NCBI RefSeq assembly: GCF_001426905.1
Contig: NZ_LMFQ01000001.1
Span: 124,001 to 188,000 of the forward strand
DNA from: Caulobacter sp. Root1455
GTDB taxonomy: Bacteria > Pseudomonadota > Alphaproteobacteria > Caulobacterales > Caulobacteraceae
Direction: 5' to 3'
DNA length: 64,000 bases
Below, in pieces: positions 52,403 through 61,524 of this stretch. The notes beneath the pieces were generated by a model, which did no database searches, was not told the DNA's origin, and worked only from the letters and a program-made list of their open reading frames with translations. The position numbers were made by a program, and so were the translations under genes. The number at the start of each line of letters is the position of its first letter. Position 1 is the stretch's first letter.

Positions 52403-54478
52403 ATGTTCGAATTCGATCAGTTTTGGGTGTCAGCACTAGCGGGCGCCACCCCTCCAACAGCCTCCAATCTCGACGGCTGGAAGGCCCCTCCTGGGGTGCC
52501 AACCGGCTTCATTGAACCGACGTTCAGCGTTATCGCTGGCGACCCTGCTGTCGCAAAAATATTCATTGTCTCGGCGCCAGGTGCCGTCGGCAAAAGTACG
52601 GTAGCTTCGGCGCTAGCAAGCGTCGCGGGCTACGCCTTGGTTGACCTCGCTAAAACCACCCCGATGGGTGGAAACTTCTTCAAGGGTGGCTTGGCCAACG
52701 CCTTCGGGTTTGACGCTCTGCCGCGTGCCGCTAACGGCGAAATTGGCTTGATTATTGATGGCCTAGACGAAGCACAGCTGCGTGCTGCGCCAGCAGCATT
52801 CGAAGCAGCGCTGGTCGATCTAGGGGATATCGTTGCAAGTGAACACGCCTTGCCGACCGTGCTGCTCGGCCGCGCACTCTCGGCTGAGAACGCTGCGCTG
52901 ATACTCGAACTGGCTGGGCACAACGTATGTACGTTTCAGATTGAATTCTTTGATGACGATCAGGCACGAAGATATATCCAAACAAAATGTTCAAGCCTCG
53001 CCGAGCGGCATGAAAAACTGCGAGAAGCATATTTAAATCACTCGAATGTTTTTCACGCCCTAGCAGAAGAAACGAGAAACCATCTTGCCGCCGTGAGTGG
53101 AGGAGCTGATCCTAGGTTCTCCGGATATGCTCCTGTGCTTGACGCTATTTGCGAATTTTCCCTCGATCCTGAACAGCAAAACCCAAGTGTTCGCTTGGCT
53201 TCGCTCTACGGTGATACTCCCGTTGAATTGGTGGAGGCGGTCTCCCAAGCGATTCTGGTACGGGAGCAGGGAAAACTTCTTAGCCAGTTGATTGCCGCTG
53301 CGCCCCAACTGGAAGAGGGCGAGCTTACAAGTCTCTACGGCCCGGATGAGCAGCGCCATCGGGTATTGTCTCGCATCCTCGGCGTAGCTGCCCCAGCCAT
53401 GCCGCCTATCGCGGAGAGCTCCGCGCAAGACGCCTACGCGGAAATGGTCGAACAGTTCATCGCGCAGCATCCATTTCTCGACGGGGGTGCTAGGCGAGCC
53501 ACCAACCTTGTTTTCTCAGCGGATCTCGCGGTCTGGGCTCTAACTGGGGGCAAGCTCCGAGATGAAGTCAGGGCGGCGCTCAATCGCGATCCCAGTCTTC
53601 TCTCGGGGCTTCTGTTTGAATTGTACGCGGAGAAACTGGGTAGCGCCGCCGCTCCTGCTCTGCCCCTCGCCGACGCAGGTATTCTTTATCAGGCGCTACA
53701 GGCGCAGGTCGGCGCAAAGCAACGCGCGCTTATCGACGTATCATCCAACGAAGATGATGAAATCAGCGTCAGCTTTGAGGTTACGGACCAAGATAGACCT
53801 GACCTCGAACGCTCATTCGGACCTTACAACAGCACGAACGACACCGCCTTAGAGTTGAGAGCCCCCTTCAGTCACGTATACGTGGATGCGCCAATTTGGG
53901 TCGCTCTAGGTGACGGCAATTCGCAGCAAATCGGATCTCCTACCGAAATACGTTCGAGAGAACTTTCGATTTCCGCGCGCCAACTCTTTGTTCATGGCGC
54001 ATCTGGCCTCGAGCCCGACGGAAAAATCGTTACACTCGCGGCTGATGACGTTGACGTTCAGTCCGTGCAAAACATCACCGTGAACGGTGCCTTGCTCTCG
54101 GTAGTTTGGAACGGCTCAAACATTCATCCATGGAATCCATATTCGGCAGATGTAAGCTCCGCCCCAAGTCCTGACATGGATTTTATGCGACGTAGACTGC
54201 GGAAAATTCTCACGTCTTTTCGATCGCACAGCAAGGGGAAGCTGGTACGCTTCGCACCGAAGATTGATTCATTAAGAATGACAAAAGATGCTCGGGGAGA
54301 AAAGCTTGTCTCTGCCCTCTTAAATGATGGAATATTAGACCTTTTCGACAATGGAAAATTCTATGTGCTGGATCCCGATAAAATGGGCTCTCTGCTCGGC
54401 GTCGACTATCACGCATTGCAACAACAACGATACACGAACGAGGTCGATGCGTATCTCCAGGATGTTTTAGCGCGATAG
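52403..54478 (+). CDS. P-loop NTPase of unknown family, putative defence protein
   Basis: 691 aa from the ATG at 52403 (GGGGAG 6 nt upstream). Walker A SAPGAVGKSTVA (about 57-68) and Walker B IGLIIDGLDEAQL (about 114-126) in the STAND/AAA-like style with the DGLDEA acidic pair. Then a helical region, and from about 450 a beta-rich region (ISVSFEVTDQDRPDLER, SHVYVDAPIWVALGD, RELSISARQLFVHG). The C-terminus (KLVSALLNDGILDLFDNGKFYVLD) resembles a winged helix. No family recognised. Divergent from the methyltransferase with a shared AT-rich promoter. By position it could be the effector or restriction component of the cassette. Confidence 0.75.
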   Translation: MFEFDQFWVSALAGATPPTASNLDGWKAPPGVPTGFIEPTFSVIAGDPAVAKIFIVSAPGAVGKSTVASALASVAGYALVDLAKTTPMGGNFFKGGLANAFGFDALPRAANGEIGLIIDGLDEAQLRAAPAAFEAALVDLGDIVASEHALPTVLLGRALSAENAALILELAGHNVCTFQIEFFDDDQARRYIQTKCSSLAERHEKLREAYLNHSNVFHALAEETRNHLAAVSGGADPRFSGYAPVLDAICEFSLDPEQQNPSVRLASLYGDTPVELVEAVSQAILVREQGKLLSQLIAAAPQLEEGELTSLYGPDEQRHRVLSRILGVAAPAMPPIAESSAQDAYAEMVEQFIAQHPFLDGGARRATNLVFSADLAVWALTGGKLRDEVRAALNRDPSLLSGLLFELYAEKLGSAAAPALPLADAGILYQALQAQVGAKQRALIDVSSNEDDEISVSFEVTDQDRPDLERSFGPYNSTNDTALELRAPFSHVYVDAPIWVALGDGNSQQIGSPTEIRSRELSISARQLFVHGASGLEPDGKIVTLAADDVDVQSVQNITVNGALLSVVWNGSNIHPWNPYSADVSSAPSPDMDFMRRRLRKILTSFRSHSKGKLVRFAPKIDSLRMTKDARGEKLVSALLNDGILDLFDNGKFYVLDPDKMGSLLGVDYHALQQQRYTNEVDAYLQDVLAR

Positions 54479-54488
54479 GCGTTGTTTA

Positions 54489-54743
54489 ATGTCGGCACCT
54501 ACGGACCGTCGGCGTTGGTGGGCACTGCTCACGCGCCAACGGCCCGCGCAGCTCCCCCTGGAGCCAAGAACACTTGGCAGTGCCGTCAAACTTCCGCCTT
54601 GGAACGAAAATCCTCTGCTGCCGTCAACACAATCACAATCGGCTCTTTGGCGAGCGTCGGCCGCTGGAGGACGGGCGACGCCGATCAGGGTTTTGGAAGC
54701 TCCCTCGCATTCGAAGCCGCGAAATGTGGGCATCGTGCTCTAG
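54489..54743 (+). CDS. weak hypothetical ORF after the NTPase gene
   Basis: 84 aa, starting 10 nt after the NTPase stop (MSAPTDRRRWWALLTRQRPA ...). No ribosome site and Pro/Ser/Arg-rich composition, so it may be chance. Confidence 0.25.
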   Translation: MSAPTDRRRWWALLTRQRPAQLPLEPRTLGSAVKLPPWNENPLLPSTQSQSALWRASAAGGRATPIRVLEAPSHSKPRNVGIVL

Positions 54744-54904
54744 AGGGCAAAAGCGTAAGCATAGCGATCGAGGCCTTTCGATTCTGCTCGCCACTTGACT
54801 AGCGAGCGTCAAGTTCTTGGAGCGCAGCTAATGTCCGTCGATGGCGTCAGCCCCGGGCACGGCTCTCTCGGTGGGCCACCTGCGACCGCCTCGCATTATT
54901 GACG

Positions 54905-54940
54905 GTCTTAAGTTGCAAATGGGTACGTCTTAAGTTGCAA
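54905..54940. repeat. two direct 14-mers beside tRNA-Arg (candidate transposon end)
   Basis: GTCTTAAGTTGCAA at 54,905-54,918 and again at 54,927-54,940 (22-bp period), then cgACAgACA ending at 54,949, 7 bp from the encoded CCA of the tRNA. Read inward, the end would start TGTCTGTCGTTGCAACTTAA, i.e. TGT plus phased transposase sites. Confidence 0.6.
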
Positions 54941-54956
54941 CGACAGACAAGCCGCG

Positions 54957-55033
54957 TGGCGGCCCGGAAGGGACTCGAACCCCTGACCTTCGCTTTAGGA
55001 AAGCGCTGCTCTATCCTGCTGAGCTACCGGGCC
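54957..55033 (-). tRNA. tRNA-Arg (anticodon CCU)
   Basis: 77 nt including encoded CCA. Acceptor GGCCCGG/CCGGGCC, D-arm GCTCAGCAGGATAGAGC, anticodon loop TTCCTAA (CCU at 34-36, reads AGG), T-arm with TTCGAGT. The 3' end points at the mobile island. Confidence 0.95.
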
Positions 55034-55137
55034 GCGTTGCGCGCGTCTGGGTCCATAGCGCAAGTTTCCGGGCGTGCGAACCCCGGGGCGGAAAAGCGTG
55101 ACGGGAAGCGATCCTGGGAACCGAACGGGGGAAGGCC

Positions 55138-56442
55138 ATGGCTCTGCCGCGACCGCTGAAGACGCTGTATGTCCAGGTGCTGATCGGCATCGCCCTGGGG
55201 GTTCTGGTCGGGGCGCTGTGGCCCGACGTGGGGGTGCAGCTGAAGCCGCTGGGCGACGCGTTCATCAAGCTGGTCAAGCTGGTGATCGCCCCGGTGATCT
55301 TCCTGACCGTGGCCGGCGGCATCGCCCACATGGGCGACATCAAGGCGTTCGGCCGGGTGGGGATCAAGGCCCTGGTCTATTTCGAGGTGGTCTCGACCCT
55401 GGCGCTGGTGGTCGGGCTGGTGGTCGGCCACATCCTGCAGCCGGGCCACGGCTTCAACATCGATCCGGCGGCGCTGGATCCGAAGATCGCCGCCGGGTAC
55501 CTGGAGAAGGCCCATCACGGCGAGGGGCTGGTTCCCTACCTGCTGCACCTGATCCCCGACACGTTCTTCGGGGCCTTCGCCGAGGGGAACCTGCTGCAGG
55601 TGCTGGTGATCGCCGTGCTGACCGGCTTCGCCTGCACGCGCATGGGCCCGTTCGGCGACCGGGCGGCGGCGGCGATGAGCGACCTAGCCAAGCTGTTCTT
55701 CGGCATCATCCACGTGGTGGTCAAGCTGGCCCCGCTGGGCGCGTTCGGGGCCATGGGCTTCACGATCGGCAAGTACGGCGTGGCCAGCCTGATCCAGCTG
55801 GGCGCCCTGGTGGCCACCTTCTACGTCACCGCCCTGATCTTCGTGCTGGTGGTGCTGGGCGCGATCGCCTGGGCCTGCGGCTTCTCGATCCTGAAGTTCC
55901 TGGCCTATATCCGCGAGGAGCTGCTGATCGTGCTGGGCACCAGCTCGTCGGAAAGCGCCCTGCCCCAGCTGATCGAGAAGCTGGAGCGGCTGGGCGCCAA
56001 GCCGTCGGTGGTCGGGCTGGTGGTGCCCACCGGCTACAGCTTCAATCTGGACGGCACCAACATCTACATGACCCTGGCCACGCTGTTCCTGGCCCAGGCC
56101 ACCAACACGCATCTGGGTTTCGGCCAGATGGCCGCCCTGCTGGGCGTGGCCATGCTGACCTCCAAGGGGGCCAGCGGGGTGACCGGGGCGGGCTTCATCA
56201 CCCTGGCCGCCACCCTGGCCGTGGTCCCCGACATCCCCATCGCCGCCCTGGCCGTGCTGGTCGGGGTGGACCGGTTCATGAGCGAGTGCCGGGCCCTGAC
56301 CAACTTCGTCGGCAACGGCGTGGCCACGCTGGTGGTGGCCCGCTGGGAGGGCGCGCTGGATCGCGATCGTCTGGCGCGGGAGCTGGACCGGGGTCCCGTC
56401 GCCACGCGCCTTGACATCCTCGAGGATCTTCCCGCCGACTGA
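55138..56442 (+). CDS. dctA: C4-dicarboxylate/H+ (Na+) symporter, DctA-type
   Basis: 434 aa, usual DctA length. Landmarks of the DAACS family: [24 protein letters not shown], the serine-rich re-entrant loop [18 protein letters not shown], then [18 protein letters not shown], the second re-entrant loop [13 protein letters not shown], and [29 protein letters not shown]. Imports succinate, fumarate or malate across the inner membrane. Confidence 0.95.
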   Translation: MALPRPLKTLYVQVLIGIALGVLVGALWPDVGVQLKPLGDAFIKLVKLVIAPVIFLTVAGGIAHMGDIKAFGRVGIKALVYFEVVSTLALVVGLVVGHILQPGHGFNIDPAALDPKIAAGYLEKAHHGEGLVPYLLHLIPDTFFGAFAEGNLLQVLVIAVLTGFACTRMGPFGDRAAAAMSDLAKLFFGIIHVVVKLAPLGAFGAMGFTIGKYGVASLIQLGALVATFYVTALIFVLVVLGAIAWACGFSILKFLAYIREELLIVLGTSSSESALPQLIEKLERLGAKPSVVGLVVPTGYSFNLDGTNIYMTLATLFLAQATNTHLGFGQMAALLGVAMLTSKGASGVTGAGFITLAATLAVVPDIPIAALAVLVGVDRFMSECRALTNFVGNGVATLVVARWEGALDRDRLARELDRGPVATRLDILEDLPAD

Positions 56443-56473
56443 GCCGCGTTCGGCGAGGGAGCGATGTCCGCGA

Positions 56474-56848
56474 TCAGTAGGCCTTGCCGTTGACCTTCCG
56501 CACCGGCAAGGCGGCCCAGTCGAAGTCGATAAACAGCCGGGCGTTGAGGCTGATGCGGGGATCGTCGAAGTCGGGCTCGCCGCTGTCGAAGCTGGGGAAC
56601 TCCGAATAGGTCGGGCAGCCGCAGATCGCGCAGTGATGATGCTGGCCGATATAGTGGCCCCACTGGTAGGTCGAGACCCGGTCGCGGGCCGTGGTCAGCT
56701 TGAACTGGGCGGGCTTGTAGTAGGCGTGCAACGCCCCGCGCCGCGAACAGAACGAGCAGTTGCAGTCGGCCAGTTCGGTCGGCGCTTCCGTCACCTCGAA
56801 CTGGGTGGCGCCGCAGTGGCAGCGGGCCTTGAGGGGCAGGTCGGTCAT
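56474..56848 (-). CDS. GFA / CENP-V family zinc protein
   Basis: 124 aa. Zinc cysteine pattern C10-H-C12, C29-N-C31-x2-C34 and C73-x2-C76-G-C78, as in glutathione-dependent formaldehyde-activating enzyme (Gfa)-like proteins. Most members have no proven activity; binding of a glutathione-aldehyde adduct is the family proposal. Stands alone, convergent with dctA. Confidence 0.88.
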   Translation of the reverse strand: MTDLPLKARCHCGATQFEVTEAPTELADCNCSFCSRRGALHAYYKPAQFKLTTARDRVSTYQWGHYIGQHHHCAICGCPTYSEFPSFDSGEPDFDDPRISLNARLFIDFDWAALPVRKVNGKAY

Positions 56849-57042
56849 GGCGCTCTCCTTGCTGGAACAACGCCCGCGACCCTAGGCGGCTCCTGCTGAC
56901 AGCCTGCTGTCAACATGCGACGTCCGGTCGCGGCCGGGGACGCAGGCCAGGCCTGCTATCGTCCCGGTTTACGAATTGTCCACGCGCCCGCGACGACTCT
57001 GGGGAGCGTTGGCGAAACGTCGGCGAAAAATCGGGCGGGTGC

Positions 57043-59532
57043 ATGGTCGACAGGACACGGATTTGGTCGGCGGCGGCGCTCGCCGTCCTGCTGGCCGCCG
57101 CGCCCGCGGCCGCCGGCGCCGCCGGTCCCGGTCCCAATCCCCCCGCCGGCCCCGTCGACGCCAAGCTGGCCGCCGCCAAGGACGCCATGATGGGCGATCC
57201 GGCCGGCGCCCTGACCCTGTCGATCCAGGCCCTGGCCCTGGCCAAGGCCGACGCCGGCCCGCGCCGCGACCAGGAGATCGCCGCGGCCCAGTGGCTGCAG
57301 GGGGAGGCCTTGCTGCGGATGGATCGTCCCGACGAGGCCGCGCCGGTGATCGCCGCCGGCCTGGCGGTCGCCGCCCAGAAGGTCCCGGACACCAAGCTGC
57401 ACGGCGACCTGGTGATGACCCAGGCCGCCCTGGAGGCCGACCGCGGCCAGGTCCAGTCGGCCCTGCGCGACTTCCAGGCCGCCTATCGCATCTTCGGCAA
57501 GGCCGGCCATCCGCGCGGCCAGGCCGTGGCCCTGCAGAACATCGGCTCGATCTACCAGGACGCCCACGACTACAAGAAGGTGCTGCACTACTACGCCCAG
57601 TCGGCCGAGGCCTACCCCGCCGACCAGCTGCTGCGGCTGAGCGCGGCCAACAACATCGGCAACGCGCTGATGTCGGACGCGCAGTTCGGCCGGGCGGTGA
57701 CCGAGTTCGAGAAGGCCCGCAAGATCGCCCGCCAGATGGGCAGCCCCCAGCTGGAAGCTCGGATCGTGGCCAACCAGGCCATAGCCGAGGCCCACGACGG
57801 CCGTCCCGACGCCGCCGGGGCCCTGATCGACGCCGCCAACGCCCTGCTGCGCCCGCTGGCCGACGCGGAGACCGCCAAGCGGACGGTGATGAAGGCCAAG
57901 GTCCAGGTGGAGCTGGCGCGGGGGCGTCCGAAGGCGGCGGCCCAGGTGCTGGCGCCACTGTTCGAGGGCGTGGATCTGAAGACCACCGGACCCGACTACG
58001 CCGACCTGCATTCGGCCGCCTACAAGACCTACAAGCAGCTGGGCCAGACCGAGCTGGCCCTGGCGCATCTGGAGGCGTTCAAGCGGCTGGACGACCAGGG
58101 CCAGGCCCTGGCGGCCTCGACCAACGCCGCCCTGATGGCCGCCCAGTTCGACTACGCCAACCAGGCCTCGCGCATCGCCAAGCTCAAGGCCGGCCAGCTG
58201 GAGCGCGACATCAAGCTGGCGCGGGCCCGCAACCTGGTCGTCACCCTGCTACTGGCCGGCGCCAGCCTGCTCGCCGTCGTGCTGCTGGCGGCGGTCGTGG
58301 GCGTGCGCCGCGGCCGCAACCTGGCCCGCGCCGCCAATGAACGGCTGCGCCAGGCCAATCAGGCGCTGGCCAAGGCCGTGCGGGCCCGGACCGAGTTCCT
58401 GGCCAACACCAGCCACGAGATGCGCACGCCGCTCAACGGCATCCTGGGCATGACCGAGGTGGTGCTGGCGCAGCCCGATCTGGACCCCAAGCTGCGCGAC
58501 CGCGTGGCGGTGGTGAACGCCGGCGCCGAGACCATGCGGGCCCTGGTCGACGACATCCTGGACATGGCGCGGATCGAGACCGACGGCGTCACTCTCAACC
58601 GCGCCGCCTTCGACCTGCCCAAGCTGGGCCGCGAGGCCGTCCAGCTGTGGTCGGACAAGGCCGAGGCCAAGGGCCTGGCCCTGACCTGCGACCTCTCGCG
58701 GGCCCCCGGGCGGATCGTCGAGGACGCCGGCCGCCTGCGCCAGATCCTGTTCGCCCTGCTGTCCAACGCCGTGAAGTTCACCGCCGAGGGGACGGTGCGT
58801 CTGACGGTGTCCGTCGACCAGGGCCCGGTCGGCGAACGGCTGAGGATCCAGGTCGCCGACACCGGGGCCGGCGTCCCGCCCGACAAGCTGACCGAGGTGT
58901 TCGAGCCGTTCGGCCAGGGCGATTCCAGCCGCACCCGAGTCCATGGCGGGGCCGGACTGGGCCTGGCGATCTGCCGGCGGCTGGTCGACGCCATGGGCGG
59001 TGAGATCCGCCTGGACAGCACGATCGGCCAGGGCGCGACCGCCACCGTCGACCTGCCGCTGGAGCGGGCGGGCGCGGCGGCCTGGGCCCCGATCTCGGCC
59101 GGGCTCCAGGATCTCGGCCTGCTGTTCTGCGATTCCAATCCCTTGTCCCGGTCGGTCATCGCCGGCGTGCTGCGGCCCAAGGTCCGCGACCTTCGCGCCG
59201 TCGCCGGCCGCCAGGACGCCCTGAACGCCGCTCGAAGCGAATGTTTCGACCTGGTCCTGATCGAGGCGATCGAACTGGGCGACGACCTCGACACGCGCCG
59301 GGCGACCCTCGGCGCGCTGCGCGACGCCCTGGCCCCCGCCCCGATCGCCGTGCTGCTCGCCGACGCCGCCAAGGATCAGGCGGGCGACCAGACGGCGGCC
59401 TTGCGGGAAGCCGGCGCCGCCCTGGTCGTGCGCAAGCCCGTCACCGCGACCGAGCTTGTCGAGGCGCTGGCGGCCCTGGTCGAAACGCGGGCGCCGGACG
59501 ATCACGACGCCAGGACGATTGCCACCGTCTGA
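57043..59532 (+). CDS. TPR-containing sensor histidine kinase with degenerate receiver
   Basis: 829 aa. Signal peptide/anchor (SAAALAVLLAAAPAAAGAAG), a periplasmic helical TPR-like sensor region (QNIGSIYQDAHDYKKVLHYYAQSAEAYP, NNIGNALMSDAQFGRAVTEFEKA), a membrane helix at about 398-422, then HisKA with phosphoacceptor His458 (FLANTSHEMRTPLNG), HATPase motifs (LLSNAVKFTAEG; VADTGAGVPPD; GGAGLGLAICRRLV), and a C-terminal receiver-like domain from about 680. In that last domain the expected aspartate reads Glu741 (DLVLIEAIELG), so phosphotransfer to it is unlikely. A stand-alone receiver gene follows 70 bp downstream. Confidence 0.92.
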   Translation: MVDRTRIWSAAALAVLLAAAPAAAGAAGPGPNPPAGPVDAKLAAAKDAMMGDPAGALTLSIQALALAKADAGPRRDQEIAAAQWLQGEALLRMDRPDEAAPVIAAGLAVAAQKVPDTKLHGDLVMTQAALEADRGQVQSALRDFQAAYRIFGKAGHPRGQAVALQNIGSIYQDAHDYKKVLHYYAQSAEAYPADQLLRLSAANNIGNALMSDAQFGRAVTEFEKARKIARQMGSPQLEARIVANQAIAEAHDGRPDAAGALIDAANALLRPLADAETAKRTVMKAKVQVELARGRPKAAAQVLAPLFEGVDLKTTGPDYADLHSAAYKTYKQLGQTELALAHLEAFKRLDDQGQALAASTNAALMAAQFDYANQASRIAKLKAGQLERDIKLARARNLVVTLLLAGASLLAVVLLAAVVGVRRGRNLARAANERLRQANQALAKAVRARTEFLANTSHEMRTPLNGILGMTEVVLAQPDLDPKLRDRVAVVNAGAETMRALVDDILDMARIETDGVTLNRAAFDLPKLGREAVQLWSDKAEAKGLALTCDLSRAPGRIVEDAGRLRQILFALLSNAVKFTAEGTVRLTVSVDQGPVGERLRIQVADTGAGVPPDKLTEVFEPFGQGDSSRTRVHGGAGLGLAICRRLVDAMGGEIRLDSTIGQGATATVDLPLERAGAAAWAPISAGLQDLGLLFCDSNPLSRSVIAGVLRPKVRDLRAVAGRQDALNAARSECFDLVLIEAIELGDDLDTRRATLGALRDALAPAPIAVLLADAAKDQAGDQTAALREAGAALVVRKPVTATELVEALAALVETRAPDDHDARTIATV

Positions 59533-59602
59533 ACCCCGTCTAAACTATTGTTTGATCTAGGTTCAGAGCCGTCATTTTGAGAAAGCCGGGGGATCGACCG
59601 CG

Positions 59603-59995
59603 ATGCGGGTGTTGTTCGTCGAGGACAATCGGATGAACCGCCGCGTCATCGCCGAGATGCTGCGGGCCGGCGGCGTCGAGATGGACGAGGCCGAGGACGG
59701 CCCGTCCGGCCTGGCGATGATCGACGCCAACGCCTACGACCTGGTGCTGATGGACCTGCGCATGCCCGGCATGGACGGCCTGACCGCCATCCGCGAGATC
59801 CGCACCCGCACCGACGCCAAGGCCCGGCTGCCGGTGATCGTGGTCACCGCCGACAGCGGCACGACCCTGGAGGCCGACTGCCAGGCCGCCGGCGCCGACG
59901 ACGTCATCCGCAAGCCCGTCGACCTGTCGACCCTGTTCACCACCATCGGCGACCTGATCGCCCGGCGGGGCGAAGGCGGGCTTGTGCTGAGCTAG
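59603..59995 (+). CDS. single-domain response regulator (CheY/DivK-like)
   Basis: 130 aa, receiver only. Acidic pocket Glu7-Asp8 (LFVEDN), phosphoacceptor Asp51 (DLVLMDLRMPGMDG), Thr/Ser switch (IVVTADSG) and the conserved lysine (VIRKPVD). No output domain, so it acts by protein contact or as a phosphotransfer partner. Its own GGGGGA ribosome site precedes the ATG. Likely partner of the upstream kinase, whose own receiver is degenerate. Confidence 0.93.
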   Translation: MRVLFVEDNRMNRRVIAEMLRAGGVEMDEAEDGPSGLAMIDANAYDLVLMDLRMPGMDGLTAIREIRTRTDAKARLPVIVVTADSGTTLEADCQAAGADDVIRKPVDLSTLFTTIGDLIARRGEGGLVLS

Positions 59996-60105
59996 GGGGA
60001 AGGCTTGGGCGCCGAGCACCGAGGTGGCGAAGATCCGATCGCCTGTCCGATCGAACCGCGCCAAGGGTCAGCGTTGAGTTCCTTGCTGAAAACCCAGGTT
60101 TGTCG

Positions 60106-61278
60106 CTATCCCAGCGACCTGAGCAAGGCGAGCAGTTCGACCTGCCGGTTCACGCCGAGTTTGGCGTAGATCGTCCGCACCTGATAGCGCACCGTGGAGA
60201 GGGCCACGCCGCGTGCTTGCGCGATGTCGCCGGGGCGGCGACCGTCCCCCATCATGCTGGCGATCTCGGCTTCGGCTCGGGTCAACCCCATACCCGACAA
60301 TAGATCCAAGGGCGGCGAGGGCTTGCGCTGGAAAAGGACGAGTATGGGCGCGAACCCGCCCAGGCCGTCCTGGCTCCCCGCAAGCGACGCGACCTCCGCG
60401 CTAAGCCAGGCATCGCGAGCGGCGCTAAAGAGCAAGACCGAGGAGCTTCGTCGTTCGGCCCGTTCCATTCCCGCGCCCGCCCGGCTAAGCGCGGAGGAGA
60501 GCTTCGCATGGCTCGTGGCGTCCACGGCGCGCAGATAGCCTCCGCGACTGGCGACAATCTTTTGTTCGGAAAGCAAATCATCGCCCTGGCTCGTGGCGGC
60601 GATCAGTTTTCCCGACCGCTCGCACAGCAGGGCGGGAACAGCGAGTCCTTCGAAAGCCCGCATCGTCATGATCGCCGCGCGACTTTCGAGCCGCGCCTGA
60701 AACCTCACGGCCTGGGCGAGCTCAGGCAACAGACGCGTCATGACGCGTTTTTGGATCGCATCCGGCGGGCCCTGTGCGGCTGACCGGAGCACGACGGCGA
60801 AGATTTGATCTCCAGGATGAGCGTGGAGGGCGGCCATGCTGCAGTAGGGCGCGCCGACCTGGTCAAGGAATTCTTGGTAGAACGGATGCCGACGTCGCGT
60901 TTCGTCCGAGATGAAGTCGGTGTCGGTGAAGATTTCCATGGGCCGCATCGTCATGGCGAAACCGACGCGCGGATTGATCCGAGGGTCCGTACCGCCACGG
61001 TCTTCGAATGCTTGCAGAATGTCGGAGGAGACACCGCCGCCGATATTCAGGATCGGTTGGCCGTGGTGAGCGGCCAAAAGCTGCCCTCCCCAACCGCCGT
61101 TGAGCCTGGCCACGCTCTCCAGCGCCACGGGCCAAATTTCCGGGTTCAGCGGAGCCTCACTGATCCGGGCGACCGCCTCGCGCACACGATCTTCCACGTC
61201 CACGCCTTCCCCGATCTCCGCGAGAGCCCGGAGCATGATAGGCGCAAGCACAGTTTCAGTCCAACGGAGCGCGCTCAC
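60106..61278 (-). CDS. LuxR-type HTH transcriptional regulator
   Basis: 390 aa, GTG start preceded by GGAGG. The C-terminus is a LuxR/FixJ helix-turn-helix: GLTRAEAEIASMMGDGRRPGDIAQARGVALSTVRYQVRTIYAKLGVNRQVELLALL. The N-terminal 320 residues are an undefined sensor (RVGFAMTMRPMEIFTDTDFISDETRRRHPFYQEFL, PYCSMAALHAHPGDQIFAVVLRS), similar in style to other alphaproteobacterial LuxR proteins with PAS/GAF-like parts. Ligand unknown. Confidence 0.88.
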   Translation of the reverse strand: MSALRWTETVLAPIMLRALAEIGEGVDVEDRVREAVARISEAPLNPEIWPVALESVARLNGGWGGQLLAAHHGQPILNIGGGVSSDILQAFEDRGGTDPRINPRVGFAMTMRPMEIFTDTDFISDETRRRHPFYQEFLDQVGAPYCSMAALHAHPGDQIFAVVLRSAAQGPPDAIQKRVMTRLLPELAQAVRFQARLESRAAIMTMRAFEGLAVPALLCERSGKLIAATSQGDDLLSEQKIVASRGGYLRAVDATSHAKLSSALSRAGAGMERAERRSSSVLLFSAARDAWLSAEVASLAGSQDGLGGFAPILVLFQRKPSPPLDLLSGMGLTRAEAEIASMMGDGRRPGDIAQARGVALSTVRYQVRTIYAKLGVNRQVELLALLRSLG

Positions 61279-61524
61279 CGCCTCCGATGAGCATTGGCTG
61301 GCCGCCTTGCGCGTCGGGGCCCTGTTTCAGGAAGACCTCGGCAAGCCCGGGCGGTTAAGCGTCATCGTGGACGTCACGCCCAGCGGGAGAACTGGGTCCA
61401 GGATGTCCACCTCGTCGCGACGCTGGCGATCGGTGGAGAACGCCGCTCTTGGGAATGGCCTCCCGCGACCATGGCGACGCGCGACCGAGGGCGGCCTTAC
61501 ATTGAATGGCAGAGTCGCCTTTGT

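Larger units (their letters stand above)
54479..54956. other. right edge of the island
   Basis: Contains one weak ORF and, next to the tRNA, the tandem 14-mers. Otherwise no gene seen. Confidence 0.5.

Noticed and set aside
25404..54949. One single transposon running from repeat A to the tRNA-side end
   Set aside because: The inward sequences of the two ends do not share binding-site repeats, and the flanking 5-mers (ggccg versus agccg) do not match exactly.
39146..54956. Tn7-like element as a CRISPR-associated transposon
   Set aside because: No cas genes and no CRISPR array anywhere near the tns operon in this window.
55074..56414. 446-codon plus-strand frame overlapping dctA
   Set aside because: Out-of-frame shadow; the 55,138 frame encodes a full DctA with all motifs.
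56956..58068. Long minus-strand frames opposite the histidine kinase
   Set aside because: Gly/Arg-rich antisense; the sense frame has a complete kinase.
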